This document shows, in pieces, positions 53,698 through 62,818 of a stretch of DNA of 64,000 nt. The position numbers and the translations under genes were made by a program. Every line of letters starts with the position of its first letter. Position 1 is the first letter of the stretch. The DNA lies in assembly GCA_029339505.1 (NCBI GenBank), contig JAQISU010000022.1:12788001-12852000 (forward strand), written 5' to 3'. A model generated the notes under the pieces. The model was given only the letters and a program-made list of their open reading frames with translations, ran no database searches and was not told the DNA's origin. This DNA comes from Unio delphinus (lineage: Eukaryota > Mollusca > Bivalvia > Unionida > Unionidae).

Positions 53698-53768
53698 AAA
53701 AAAGAAGATAAAAGAGGGTGTGTACCAAGTCTTTGACATCAGTGTATTTCTGGAACGAACAAGCAAAG

Positions 53769-54188
53769 ATGTCACCTCGCAAAAAACATTCTTATTCACC
53801 CCACAAAGGAAAGAAAAGGAAAGGACTACCTCCTCGTTTAGCCAAACACGGAGACGTGTTGTCCGTCCTGTCCAAAGCCTCTCCGCCCATGCGAAAACAA
53901 ATCATTAAAACAGCCTCCAAAGATGTCATCGATACCGTGTGTGAATGTTGTTTGAATGTTTTGAAAGGCACGATACCTTTGTCTCCACACCAGAAAAAAT
54001 GCTTCGCCAAACATCGACACGTTCTTCGTCAAATGGTTCAAAAGAAAATATCCGTCCGTCAAAAGAAAAAGATGTTGGTGCAACGCGGAGGATTTTTACC
54101 CATTCTTGCTCCTATGTTGACAAGCTTAATACCAGGTTTGATACAAGGGATGACCCAAGGGTTAACTCAAGGAATGGGTAGAAGATAA
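53769..54188 (+). CDS. Conserved Polinton core protein
   Basis: 139 residues from ATG 53769. SKASPPMRKQIIKTASKDVI, CECCLNVLKGTIPLS and QRGGFLPILAPML are typical of a small protein present in many Polintons between ATPase and integrase. Basic, probably virion core. The same domain type, more diverged, heads the 52436 protein. Confidence 0.75.
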   Translation: MSPRKKHSYSPHKGKKRKGLPPRLAKHGDVLSVLSKASPPMRKQIIKTASKDVIDTVCECCLNVLKGTIPLSPHQKKCFAKHRHVLRQMVQKKISVRQKKKMLVQRGGFLPILAPMLTSLIPGLIQGMTQGLTQGMGRR

Positions 54189-54236
54189 AAGGACCCTATG
54201 GAGCACCACAATCTCAGACATAACCTTTGAAAGCCC

Positions 54237-54928
54237 ATGGAAGGACGAAAACTAACTTTGGTTCCTTACAAACGATGGATGGAATACCATCATTGGCAAG
54301 AACAACGATCCCCCCATTTACCACCCAATCCCAATTTGGCTGAGATGTCGCAATTACAACACGAATTGCAATCCTTGATCCATCGCCACGATTTATCCGA
54401 AACCGAAAAATCACAAAAGTACGGTCAACTCTTGAAACGGCTACAACTCTTTCATCAGAAAGCTGTGGAACAAACAGCTCAACCCACTTTGTCCGATTTT
54501 AAGGCTCTAATGAATAACCCGGCACCCTCACCCTCACCCTCTACAGCAGTTAAAACAGACGTTACCCCACCATTACCCAAGGAAGAAGAACCCCATGATC
54601 TCTTTCAAACACCTACTGCTACTCCCATTCCGAGTAAGATTGCCACTTCCTTGTTAACCCCTTCCCCCACACCTCCCCACGAGAAGAACTCAAAACTTGG
54701 GTTAAAAAGATGATGGCTACTCCTTCCTCGACAGATGTGAAAAAGAAAGAAAGGAAACCAGAAGTGAGAAAAGAAAAGAAGGCCAAAGAAGCTATCCCAT
54801 TACCTCCGCCACCACCATTACCCTCGACGTCAACTCCTGTGGCACATCGGACACGTAAAACCGTTTCCAAACAACCCGCATTTCGTCCCACCCAAAGCAA
54901 TATCCTCGAAGAGTGGGTACCTTATTAA
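54237..54928 (+). CDS. Conserved Polinton protein, frame break
   Basis: The frame from 54237 (LVPYKRWMEYHH, HDLSETEKSQKYGQLLKRL) ends at 54713. The family pattern, with a region like EELKTWVKKM before a basic linker and SNILEEW end, continues in the -1 frame, open from before 54671 to 54926. The switch falls in C-rich sequence near 54655-54680. The second frame also has its own ATG (54710) overlapping the first stop as ATGA, so coupled translation is an alternative. Function unknown. Confidence 0.6.
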
Positions 54929-54936
54929 CAAAAACC

Positions 54937-56049
54937 ATGGATAAGGTATTAGCCAACATTTACTACGATCCAGCTCACCCTGCAGGTTACGGAGGCATTC
55001 AGAAATTGTATCGTGTTGCCAAAACTCGCCTGAAAAAGCTCCGTTTACCAGCAGTACAACGATGGTTACAAGAACAAGCGACGTACACTTTACACAAACC
55101 CATCCGACGAAAATTTCACAGAAGTCGCACTCAAGTGGAAGGCATCGATCATCAATGGCAAGCCGATTTAGCTGATGTCTCTCATTTAGCCACCTACAAT
55201 CGTGGCTACAAATATTTGTTTTGTGTCATCGACGTCTTTTCTAAATTTGCCTGGGTCGTACCATTGACATCCAAATCGAGCGGAGAGTTAGTACGAGCTT
55301 TGCAACTGGTGTTGAAACAAAGTGGTCGTCACCCTCTTCGATGGCAAACCGACAAAGGTACCGAATTTCTGAACCAAGCTTTCCAACGAGAATTAAAAAA
55401 ACGTGACATTCATTTTTTCACCACCGAAAATCCTGAAACCAAAGCCAGTATCGTGGAACGTTTTCAACGTACCTTGAAAGAACGCATGTGGAAATATTTT
55501 ACGCATCAACACACTCTCAAGTACATCGACGTCTTACCACACTTAGTCCAAGCCTACAATCAATCTTACCATAGAAGCATTGGACGTGCCCCACAAGAGG
55601 TGACACCCGACAACGAAGTCACTGTTTTTGAGCGTCTGTTTGGCACGTCCCGGACGAGGGCTGTCCCCAAGAAAGGTAGAGAAGTGTTAACCCCGGGAGA
55701 TTGGGTACGCATTGGCAAAACCAAACGCACTTTCGACAAAGGTTACTTACCCAACTGGACCACCGAATTGTTTCGTGTTACTGGACGAGTGCGCGATCGT
55801 CATCCTACCGTCTATAAATTGGAAGACATGAACGGAGAAGTATTAAAAGGAACGTTTTACTTGCCTGAGTTACAACGTGTCACCAAAAAAGAAGACGACG
55901 TGTACGACATTGAAAGCATTCTCGAACGAAGAACCCGTAAAGTAGGAAAACGTCGTGTCAAAGAAGTCAAAGTACGTTGGAAAGGATATCCTCCTAGTTT
56001 TGATTCTTGGATTGACGCTGCCCAAGTCATCGACTATAAAAAGAAGTGA
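54937..56049 (+). CDS. Retrovirus-type integrase with chromodomain
   Basis: 370 residues from ATG 54937. DDE triad: D in WQADLAD (about 76), D in QTDKGTEF (about 138), E in SIVERFQ (about 173). C-terminal chromodomain near 322-368 (YDIESILERR, VRWKGYPPSFDSWI). Chromodomains on integrases can direct insertion to modified histones. It starts 9 bp after the preceding gene. Confidence 0.95.
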   Translation: MDKVLANIYYDPAHPAGYGGIQKLYRVAKTRLKKLRLPAVQRWLQEQATYTLHKPIRRKFHRSRTQVEGIDHQWQADLADVSHLATYNRGYKYLFCVIDVFSKFAWVVPLTSKSSGELVRALQLVLKQSGRHPLRWQTDKGTEFLNQAFQRELKKRDIHFFTTENPETKASIVERFQRTLKERMWKYFTHQHTLKYIDVLPHLVQAYNQSYHRSIGRAPQEVTPDNEVTVFERLFGTSRTRAVPKKGREVLTPGDWVRIGKTKRTFDKGYLPNWTTELFRVTGRVRDRHPTVYKLEDMNGEVLKGTFYLPELQRVTKKEDDVYDIESILERRTRKVGKRRVKEVKVRWKGYPPSFDSWIDAAQVIDYKKK

Positions 56050-56054
56050 CCATC

Positions 56055-56474
56055 ATGCCCTTCAATACAGCTTCAGCAACCACAGTGACTACTCCTTCAC
56101 CTACGTCATCTCTGCAAGATTTACAAAAGCAACCCTTGTGGGTGTGGTGTGGAGAACGTGTCCCTAAAACGCAAATCGTTTTTTTCTGTCAAATCTTTGT
56201 GGTATATTGTGTCATTGGTGCAGCCATTGCTAATTTGAGTTTGCAACAAGGAGACAAACAATTGTGGACCATTTTACTCAGCAGTTGCATCGGGTATCTT
56301 CTTCCCAATCCTTCCCTGAAATACTCTTACAACGGGAACAACAGTAACAATATTGGGAGTCTGGCGGCCAACGTTAGTCCTTCTCCTGACAGTCACCCTT
56401 CCAATCACAATCCTCTTTTAGACACTCCTTTAACCTCGAGTGACTCCTCGGACAGAAGAACATTGGAAATATGA
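56055..56474 (+). CDS. Conserved Polinton membrane protein
   Basis: 139 residues. WVWCGERVPKTQIVFFCQIF leads into one hydrophobic segment (about 47-65), a second weaker one with LLSSCIGYLLPNPSLK, and a polar Ser/Asn tail. This pattern recurs in Polintons. The stop overlaps the next start as ATGA. Confidence 0.7.
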   Translation: MPFNTASATTVTTPSPTSSLQDLQKQPLWVWCGERVPKTQIVFFCQIFVVYCVIGAAIANLSLQQGDKQLWTILLSSCIGYLLPNPSLKYSYNGNNSNNIGSLAANVSPSPDSHPSNHNPLLDTPLTSSDSSDRRTLEI

Positions 56475-57400
56475 ACAACACTATTAACCAATTTTACTTA
56501 ACGTTACCCAGTGACAGTTCCATGGAGGTGTTTCCTAACAACACATTGTGTTGTTACACGTCTAAATTACCTCAAGCCATGCATTTGGATCAAGATGATC
56601 ACTGGGAAGCAGCTTTAGTGGAAATAATACACCCGACACAAATCAAAAACGTCGTCGAAAATCAAAACTTTTTCACAGTTGAAGTGTACGACAAGCAATT
56701 GCAACAAGCCTTAGATGAACGAGGCATCACTGGCATTGACAACAAGAAATCAGATGGACCCACAACTAAACAACTGTCCACTCATGTGTTGACCATTCCT
56801 GCAGGCTACTATTTTAGCGGTCAACATTTAGTGACTACGATTGCAAGCAAGTTCAATGTTGTGTTTGGTAAACCCCTGGACAAAATCAGAGAAAGTGTTA
56901 CCTTTGAGTACATTAAAGTGGCTCGCCGCTTCATGATCAAATTTTCAGAAAAGAAAATAATAGCCATTACCTTTTGTCCTGAATTGTTTGATATCTTAGG
57001 TGGAGACCTCAAGATGCTCCCGAACAAAAAAGAAATACCAGGCATATCCAGTAACTTGGATTTTACCAAATATTTTCGATCCCCTGTAGAAATGAACCAA
57101 GGACTCAATTTGATGTTTGTGTACTCCGATGTGGTGGAGTACAACGTGGTAGGACACACCTCTGTACCGTTACTACGTGTCATTCCTTTCAAAGTAGATA
57201 CTACTACCGCTGACGAGGAAGGTGGAAATACCTATCACGTTCACCGCGAATTTGTGCATCCTCATTATTTACCCGTCAGTAAGTCGTATTTCGACAGTGT
57301 CAACATTACTATAAAAGGAGAACTAGGTCAAAATATTCCATTTACCAAAGGGAAAGTCACAGTGAAACTCCATTTTCAAAAACGATTCTCCAACAACTGA
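56471..57400 (+). CDS. Penton-like minor capsid protein
   Basis: 309 residues, intact. The N-terminus FYLTLPSDSSMEVFPNNTL and WEAALVEI, and the C-terminus INITIKGELGQNIPF ending in VKLHF, match Polinton minor capsid proteins (single jelly roll, capsid vertices). Confidence 0.78.
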   Translation: MNNTINQFYLTLPSDSSMEVFPNNTLCCYTSKLPQAMHLDQDDHWEAALVEIIHPTQIKNVVENQNFFTVEVYDKQLQQALDERGITGIDNKKSDGPTTKQLSTHVLTIPAGYYFSGQHLVTTIASKFNVVFGKPLDKIRESVTFEYIKVARRFMIKFSEKKIIAITFCPELFDILGGDLKMLPNKKEIPGISSNLDFTKYFRSPVEMNQGLNLMFVYSDVVEYNVVGHTSVPLLRVIPFKVDTTTADEEGGNTYHVHREFVHPHYLPVSKSYFDSVNITIKGELGQNIPFTKGKVTVKLHFQKRFSNN

Positions 57401-57407
57401 AAAAGTG

Positions 57408-57848
57408 ATGTATCCTGTGTACCAAGGAGTCACTCGACAACGAGGACATGGTTTAGGAGATATGTTTAAATCAGCCTTTCGTTCCGTGGTCCCTGTTTTA
57501 AAACCAATGGTGACACGAGGATTGCACACCTTAAAAGATGCCGCATTGACTCACGGCAAAGATTTTCTTTACAATGTTCTCATTGACAAACAAAACCCTA
57601 AAGAAGCTTTTTTGAGAGCAGGCGAAAATGCCTTGCTTCAAACGGGTAAAGAAATTTTGGGTCGACGAGAAAGTCCTATAAATGCTCTGAACGGTACCGA
57701 GTCTAACATTCCTGCTTCCCTAACGACACAGCAAGGACAAGGTAGAAAGCGTCGACGAAGACACCCTTTCAAAAGTCTCCGTACCTCTAAAGTTCGAAAG
57801 ACAAAGAAAAAAAGAACCGCTCGAGACTTAGACATTTTTGATTATTAA
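57408..57848 (+). CDS. Adenovirus pX/pVI-like core protein
   Basis: 146 residues. GHGLGDMFKSAFRSVVPVLK near residue 14, an amphipathic middle, and a basic C-terminus (GRKRRRRHPFKSL) ending RDLDIFDY. It regularly precedes the capsid gene in Polintons, as here. Confidence 0.72.
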   Translation: MYPVYQGVTRQRGHGLGDMFKSAFRSVVPVLKPMVTRGLHTLKDAALTHGKDFLYNVLIDKQNPKEAFLRAGENALLQTGKEILGRRESPINALNGTESNIPASLTTQQGQGRKRRRRHPFKSLRTSKVRKTKKKRTARDLDIFDY

Positions 57849-57876
57849 AAGTGAAGAAAAAAAACCTAAAGAAAAA

Positions 57877-58464
57877 ATGATGCACCAAGAATCTTGTGCC
57901 TGTTCCAAGTCGGAACTGGATCTCTTTGCCATGCCACCCACGATGATGACCATGCAAGAAGCTCAATGGGTCGAATTTCATCCCGTCTCCTCTTTGACGG
58001 ATTCAGCTCCCATCGAGTTTGAAATCAAAGGACAACCCGAAGATTACATCGATCTCAACAACAGTTACTTGTATTTGAAAGTGAAAGTAACCAAAACAGA
58101 CAACACCAATCCAGGAGCCAATGATAGAGTAGTCAGCAGCGAACGAGCAGAGAGTGGTCAACTCGAAATCATGCTTCAACCATTGAACACGCTAGCGATG
58201 GATGTAATTCCCCGACCAGCACTAAATGCCTTACTAGGCTTAGAGCTGAAGGAAGCCTCTAATTGGAGCCTTCGTGCCGCAGGAAGAAGAACTACACTTC
58301 TACTTGTATGGGAAAAAGAAGAAAATAACGACCTAAGGGGGTCACTAATGTACAGGAGAGATAGAGGGCGCCAGCAGCAAAGGCGGGAAATAGAACACCG
58401 ACCAACGCGTGGCACACCCACCCCCCCCCCCATCCAACGTTCAAGAAGGGGTAGCCCCAGCTGA
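57877..58464 (+). pseudogene. Truncated major capsid protein gene
   Basis: The first 85 residues (CSKSELDLFAMPPTMMT, WVEFHPVSSLTDSAPIEFEI, YIDLNNSYLYLKVKV) are clearly the start of a Polinton double-jelly-roll capsid protein, normally about 500-650 residues. After about 58130 the similarity ends. The frame stays open for another 110 residues with at most a faint capsid echo (RPALNALLGLELKEAS) and then low-complexity basic sequence. The rest of the gene is absent from the window, so a deletion or replacement event is likely. Confidence 0.75.
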
Positions 58465-58525
58465 GACTGAAAAGGACTCACCCGTACCTGAGGCTACAAT
58501 AAAGACTCTTCAGAACCGGATAGAA

Positions 58526-59158
58526 ATGCTATCCCAAAAAATGCTGGGGATTTTAACAGCCGAGACAGTGGAAGCGGCCACGTCACCAGTGGATTTTACT
58601 GAACCAGCACCGGAAACGCCGGAACCACCGCCACCACCCCCTAAAAAGAAAGGAAAGGGAAAGGGGAAAAAGGGGGTGTTAAGAACATCGACACCCCCCA
58701 CTCCATCACCAGGACCGGCATTGAACCTGGATAAAGAATTGGAAGGAACCACCCCGAAGGCCAAGTGGGAGTCACCAGTCAAAACAGTGCGAATGGCAGA
58801 TGATACCAAAGAAAAATTAATGAGCAAGCTATGCAGCGACATGGGGCTAACGCCATTACTGACAAACAAGAAAAAAGCTTCAAATTTCGTTTCTGCTGTC
58901 ACCTATATTGGCTTCAGATCGTTGCAGACCTCACCACCAAGGGTCAGCCAATGGCACCACGCACTAAACATCCTGGGCAGCTACTACTACGAGGCCTTCG
59001 AAGACAGACCCCTCCACCATCTACAAGATGCGGCAGCTTACATCGCCACCAAGCATGGGTTCTACTTCCCTAGACGAGTCTTCTTGGAAGAAAGAACAGC
59101 CGCATTCTTAGCCGAAATGGAAGACAGGAGGGCCACCTTCCAACCGGTGGAATATTAG
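58526..59158 (+). CDS. Unknown Pro/Lys-rich protein
   Basis: The frame is open from 58394; the first ATG is 58526, giving 210 residues. Pro-rich and Gly/Lys-rich linkers precede a folded-looking C-terminal part (SKLCSDMGLTPLLTNKK, HALNILGSYYYEAFED, FYFPRRVFLEE). The upstream part, without ATG, could be a spliced or fused N-terminus. Downstream, AGCCTTAGGGCTAC and CTTTCATTGCC resemble a decayed histone-type 3' end. Family unknown. Confidence 0.5.
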   Translation: MLSQKMLGILTAETVEAATSPVDFTEPAPETPEPPPPPPKKKGKGKGKKGVLRTSTPPTPSPGPALNLDKELEGTTPKAKWESPVKTVRMADDTKEKLMSKLCSDMGLTPLLTNKKKASNFVSAVTYIGFRSLQTSPPRVSQWHHALNILGSYYYEAFEDRPLHHLQDAAAYIATKHGFYFPRRVFLEERTAAFLAEMEDRRATFQPVEY

Positions 59159-60174
59159 CCTTAGGGCTACTTTCATTGCCATTTTTAATAGGGTTCTCAT
59201 TTGGCTGAGAGAAAACCCTCTTCGATTAACTTTCTGGCCCTGAAAAGACAAATATGACATTTTTTGGCACTGCCTTCAACAAATTTATAACCCAATTCCC
59301 CTACCATTGACTACACTTTTATGTGTCGCTTAGGCACTTTAATTTAAATACAATAGGGACTTACACATGTACACTTAGTACTAGTCCCTATTTTTCATAG
59401 GATGATAATTAATATTTTGTAACTCAGATATTTGGTTAATTGCACAGGTGGCTTACACATTATTGGTTGTTAGGTTGTCCATTAGTATAACTGGACTGAA
59501 TTTGACTAATAATAGCGTGCTTGGCTCTTCGCACCACTGCTTCCTGCTGCAGTAATATATCGTGCATTCACGACCTTACTATGCAGACAAAAGCGATATG
59601 AGTAAACTATTTTACTCTCGCTTCACTGCTATTGCAGAATGGTTAGGCACTCATAATACATGATGGATTGGGTGGGTGTGTGTAGGTTCTATTCCTACCC
59701 ACCCTACGGCCTTACATTCACCCAGAGGCAGTTCAAATAACTGTCCCGTGGTGACGGCCAAACTAAATAAGTGCTTCTATTATAAGCACATAAACGCCTG
59801 CAGGGTGCGCGGCACCATTCCCACCCTCAGGATAAATTAAATAACTCCCCATTGGGAGATAAAACAGTGATAAGAGCCGTAATGGACGAATCACTTAAAA
59901 CCCATCATACTAACTAACTGCAAAACAGAGGTGTGGATTGACCTTGCCTACCTCTCATGGGCCTACATTTACATTGATAGTTACTTTTTAGTAATTCAAT
60001 GTAACGCCCTATTAAGAAATCGATACTTAACTCCCCTCATAAAGAGGGGAATATCAAATGTCCAGTGACAGACTGGATATAAAAGTTATACAAATGTCCC
60101 TAGTGGACGGTTATAACTATAAAAATCAATTAAGTAAGTAAGTCTGGCTACCCATCGTTGGCGCATCAAAGAAG
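59159..60174. promoter_or_regulatory. Hairpin-rich intergenic region A
   Basis: A series of inverted repeats: AATAGGGAC/GTCCCTATT (59351-59392), GAGTAA/TTACTC (about 59600-59617), GGGTGGGT/ACCCACCC (59670-59704), GTGCTT/AAGCAC (about 59770), TTACATTG/CAATGTAA (59969-60004), TCCCCTC/GAGGGGA (60032-60050), TCCAGT/ACTGGA (60061-60077) and AGTTATA/TATAACT (60084-60118). The last two each abut a TATAAA. No gene fits. Confidence 0.7.
60061..60123 (+). promoter_or_regulatory. Tandem hairpin-TATA promoter, copy A
   Basis: Hairpin TCCAGT-GACAG-ACTGGA runs straight into TATAAA (60078-60083). A second hairpin (outer stem AGTTATA/TATAACT, inner stem GTCC/GGAC, loop CTAGT) runs into TATAAA (60118-60123), 52 nt before ATG 60175. 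Confidence 0.75.
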
Positions 60175-60654
60175 ATGAGCAGAGTACAGAAATTAAGAGA
60201 ACTTCAAATGCATTTGGAGAATGCTAGGCGTCTCCTGGACGAACTGGCAATGTAGGCAGAAGAAGAACAGACTAGGATTGAAAAAGAAGAGGAGGAAAGA
60301 AAAAAGAAAGAAGAAGAGGAGAAGAAAAGCCCCATCTTGTCTCATCGCATGATGAGACAGACTAGTAAAGTCAAACCCGTGGTGAGGACACCTTCACCAC
60401 CAGAACCAGTTCGTCCACTACAGGCGCAGCCCCCACCGCAACAACCACAGCCTCGACCGCAACAACCACAGCCTCATCCACGGTTGCGGAATAGAGGCAG
60501 AAATGAAGAGACTTTCACTATCCCTCAAACAGAAGATTGGGATAGTGAAGCCACTCATTCTCCCTCTGCACTCCCAATCACAAGAGTGAATTGGGAGAAT
60601 GATTGGAGTAGGAGATGTGTGTGTGGGGCTAGACCTGGGAGATGCCAGCATTAA
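60175..60654 (+). CDS. Coiled-coil/Pro-rich protein with in-frame TAG
   Basis: ATG at 60175 gives VQKLRELQMHLENARRLLDE, then TAG at 60253-60255; the same frame stays open to TAA at 60652. The rest is E/K-rich, then Pro/Gln-rich (QAQPPPQQPQPRPQQPQP), ending in RRCVCGARPGRCQH. With a promoter module before and a histone-type stem-loop 27 nt after, it was one gene. The TAG is either a nonsense change or read through. Function unknown. Confidence 0.55.
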
Positions 60655-60681
60655 CCAGGTGCAATTTGAAGTTTTAAAAAC

Positions 60682-60717
60682 AGCCCTTCTCAGGGCTACC
60701 CAAATAACAAGAAAAGA
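60682..60717 (+). terminator. Histone-type 3' stem-loop plus HDE
   Basis: Stem AGCCCT, loop TCTC, stem AGGGCT (60682-60697), consensus flank ACCCA, then CAAGAAAAGA with the core at 60711-60717, 13 nt after the stem. The stem has a third sequence, again fully paired. Confidence 0.88.
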
Positions 60718-60794
60718 AATACTATGTCAATTGCCAATGGGTGTGAGAGAGGAGTAGTGTGATTATAAACACTGACTCTATTTAGATGGTATAT

Positions 60795-61100
60795 GGTGTG
60801 ATTTTGGATAGTATATAGTATGGTGTGTTTTGGCTACTTCCCCGTGTGTGGTTAGTATAGGGTGTGATTTTGGATAGTATATAGTATGGTGTGTTTTGGC
60901 TGCTTCCCCGTGTGTGTGGTTAGTATAGGGTGTGATTTTGGATAGTATATAGTATGGTGTGTTTTGGCTGCTTCCCCGTGTGTGTGGTTAGTATAGGGTG
61001 TGATTTTGGATAGTATATAGTATGGTGTGTTTTGGCTGCTTCCCCGTGTGTGTGGTTAGTATAGGGTGTGATTTTGGATAGTATATAGTATGGTTTGTGG
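60795..61100 (+). repeat. 68-bp tandem repeat, about 4.5 copies
   Basis: Units with GTGTGATTTTGGATAGTATA and GGCTGCTTCCCCGTGTGTG; period 66-68. Lies between a gene end and the next promoter-like segment (TATATATA near 61164). Confidence 0.92.
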
Positions 61101-62097
61101 ATAGTATATAATATGAAAAGTGAATGTAGGGGGGTGTTTACTTTCACGTCCGTGCTTAAGATATATATACTCAAAGTGACTGACATTAGAACCATCACCT
61201 AACCAAATTAACAACCTTGAACAATCCACCGTGAACAACTGATGCAGTCACTTTGACATAGTATAGGTTTTTTGTTTTTTCATAGGGTGAATTACCCTCG
61301 AAAGAAGGGTTTTTCACCGGCCAAAGGAGGATGGTGGCGACTCATATAGTACATTCGGTACTTACTTACTGATATAGTGTTAAGTTTTTTGGAAAATTCA
61401 GTAACTTATATAGTTTTGACATAATTGCATAGGTGGCTAACACATTATTGGCGAGTAGGAATTTCCACTAGTACAACTGGATAAATTGAATCGAGTCAAA
61501 GGGAATGCAGCCTCATGTACAGCACACATATACGTACACACACTTCTGCCCCTCTTAGTTAATATAAGGTAGTCTTAATCCAGGACTATCAGGCTCCCGC
61601 AACACAATGTTGCAAATAAATGTAACACAATAAATAACACCAAAACAATGCAAAACACAACTATATAGCACATACACTCTGATACATGTCCTATGAGGTT
61701 GTAAAGTAGCCAAGCACCTACGGTGTGCCTCTTGTTTCTTCGTATTGGGGTCCGGGTGTGCGTTCGCCCCCTCTTCGTGCTGGACGACGATTGCAGTGCC
61801 TTGGAGCTTGGAGCTTCCTGAACTGGACCTTGCCGCCTTTGCCGCTTCCGGACATGACATTACTAGCGAAGTGAGAAAATTCTCCTTGCTACCTTTAATG
61901 ATACATCGATTGGAACTTAACTGGGGGTGGATGTGTGTAGTGCCAGTCCTATCCACCCTATAGGCTACCATTTCCCTTGATAGTTACTTTTTAGTAATTC
62001 AGGGGAACGCCTAACAATGACTGAAATGTGGTGCAATTAAGCACTCAAACCCTAAGGGGAGGGAGTGCATCCTTCCCCTCCCCGAAGGAACTAAATG
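61101..62097. promoter_or_regulatory. Hairpin-rich intergenic region B
   Basis: Related to region A. Shared are TTGCA(C/T)AGGTGGCT and ACACATTATTGG, GGGTGGAT/ATCCACCC (61925-61958), TTCCCTTG/CAGGGGAA (61972-62007) around the same 22-nt core, and GGGGAGGG/CCCTCCCC (62056-62083). GGTGAA/TTCACC lies near 61286-61317. A TATATATA followed by GTGACTGACATTAGAACC (near 61164-61193) resembles the start region of the 62216 gene, but no frame follows it. The minus-strand frame 61555-61971 is not convincing. Confidence 0.65.
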
Positions 62098-62160
62098 GAC
62101 ACCGATATGGTGTCTATAAAAGCTGCACATATGTCTCTAGTAGACGGCTGCAGCTATAAA
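62098..62160 (+). promoter_or_regulatory. Tandem hairpin-TATA promoter, copy B
   Basis: Hairpin GACACC-GATAT-GGTGTC runs into TATAAA (62115-62120). The second hairpin (outer AGCTGCA/TGCAGCT, inner GTCT/AGAC, loop CTAGT) runs into TATAAA (62155-62160), 56 nt before ATG 62216. Spacings equal copy A. Confidence 0.75.
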
Positions 62161-62215
62161 ACAACCAGGTCAGTCAGTCAGACATTAGAACCATTCCACG
62201 GAATAACCATAGAAG

Positions 62216-62662
62216 ATGGCGAAAGCATCAAGTTTATTCAACAATTTAAGACACAGCTATTTCTGGATATTAGACGGGGAATATGAAGTGGAAAAACTAC
62301 ATCATAAATGGAAGATTACGAAGAGTTTGGACTTTGCAAAAAGACTGAAAATAGCCAGGGAGCTCTTAGGAGGAATCCTAGAAGAAGAAGCCAAAAAGTT
62401 ACGAGGCTGCATTAATCCACCCTATGTTAGAGTGGGGACATTGAAGCAAGTGATAGATATTGTCGAAAACGTCAAGTGTTTTTTGGATAATATCTTGACA
62501 GAGTACCCCCATGTCCAAAAGGGTTTGGACCCGCTCAAGAAAGCTGAAGAACTGATGAGAAAGGAACTATTAGAAGAAGTGAAGAAGATAAAAGATAACT
62601 GGAGTAAGGAGAGAAAGGAAAGAAAGGACAATGAAAACCAAAAAAAAGAAAGAGGACTTTGA
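62216..62662 (+). CDS. Helical basic protein, probable frame break at A8
   Basis: 148 residues in this frame, predicted mostly helical (SLDFAKRLKIARELLGGILE, KKAEELMRKELLEEVKKIKD), ending after an A8 run (62640-62647). The neighbouring frame continues naturally from the run to 62801 (see next entry), where a stem-loop follows at once. One gene of about 200 residues with a +1 break is likely. Function unknown. Confidence 0.6.
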   Translation: MAKASSLFNNLRHSYFWILDGEYEVEKLHHKWKITKSLDFAKRLKIARELLGGILEEEAKKLRGCINPPYVRVGTLKQVIDIVENVKCFLDNILTEYPHVQKGLDPLKKAEELMRKELLEEVKKIKDNWSKERKERKDNENQKKERGL

Positions 62663-62801
62663 AAGATTAAATAACAATTGGATAAAGATAAAAGAGAAGT
62701 TTAGAGCTATGGGACATCCTGACTGGATTCCCGATGAAGAAAAGAAGAAGAAGGGAATTATTGGTAAAATCAAAAGGTGGTGGAACAAAGGCAGAAAATA
62801 A
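62631..62801 (+). CDS. C-terminal continuation or separate 56-aa protein
   Basis: ATG at 62631. Contains FRAMGHPDWIPDEE and a cationic amphipathic end (GIIGKIKRWWNKGRK). Its stop is 17 nt from the histone-type stem-loop in the right TIR, the spacing seen in histone genes. Confidence 0.5.
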   Translation: MKTKKKKEDFERLNNNWIKIKEKFRAMGHPDWIPDEEKKKKGIIGKIKRWWNKGRK

Positions 62802-62818
62802 AAGAAGAAGTATCCAAA

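Noticed and set aside
56034..56042. TATA box for the 56055 gene
   Set aside because: TATAAAAAG is the Tyr-Lys-Lys codon stretch at the integrase end and is only 13 nt before the ATG.
45055..56049. Endogenous retrovirus (zinc knuckles plus integrase)
   Set aside because: No reverse transcriptase, protease or LTRs; polymerase B, packaging ATPase and TIRs define a Polinton.
61555..61971. 138-aa minus-strand frame
   Set aside because: It crosses the conserved hairpin region and lacks protein-like composition.
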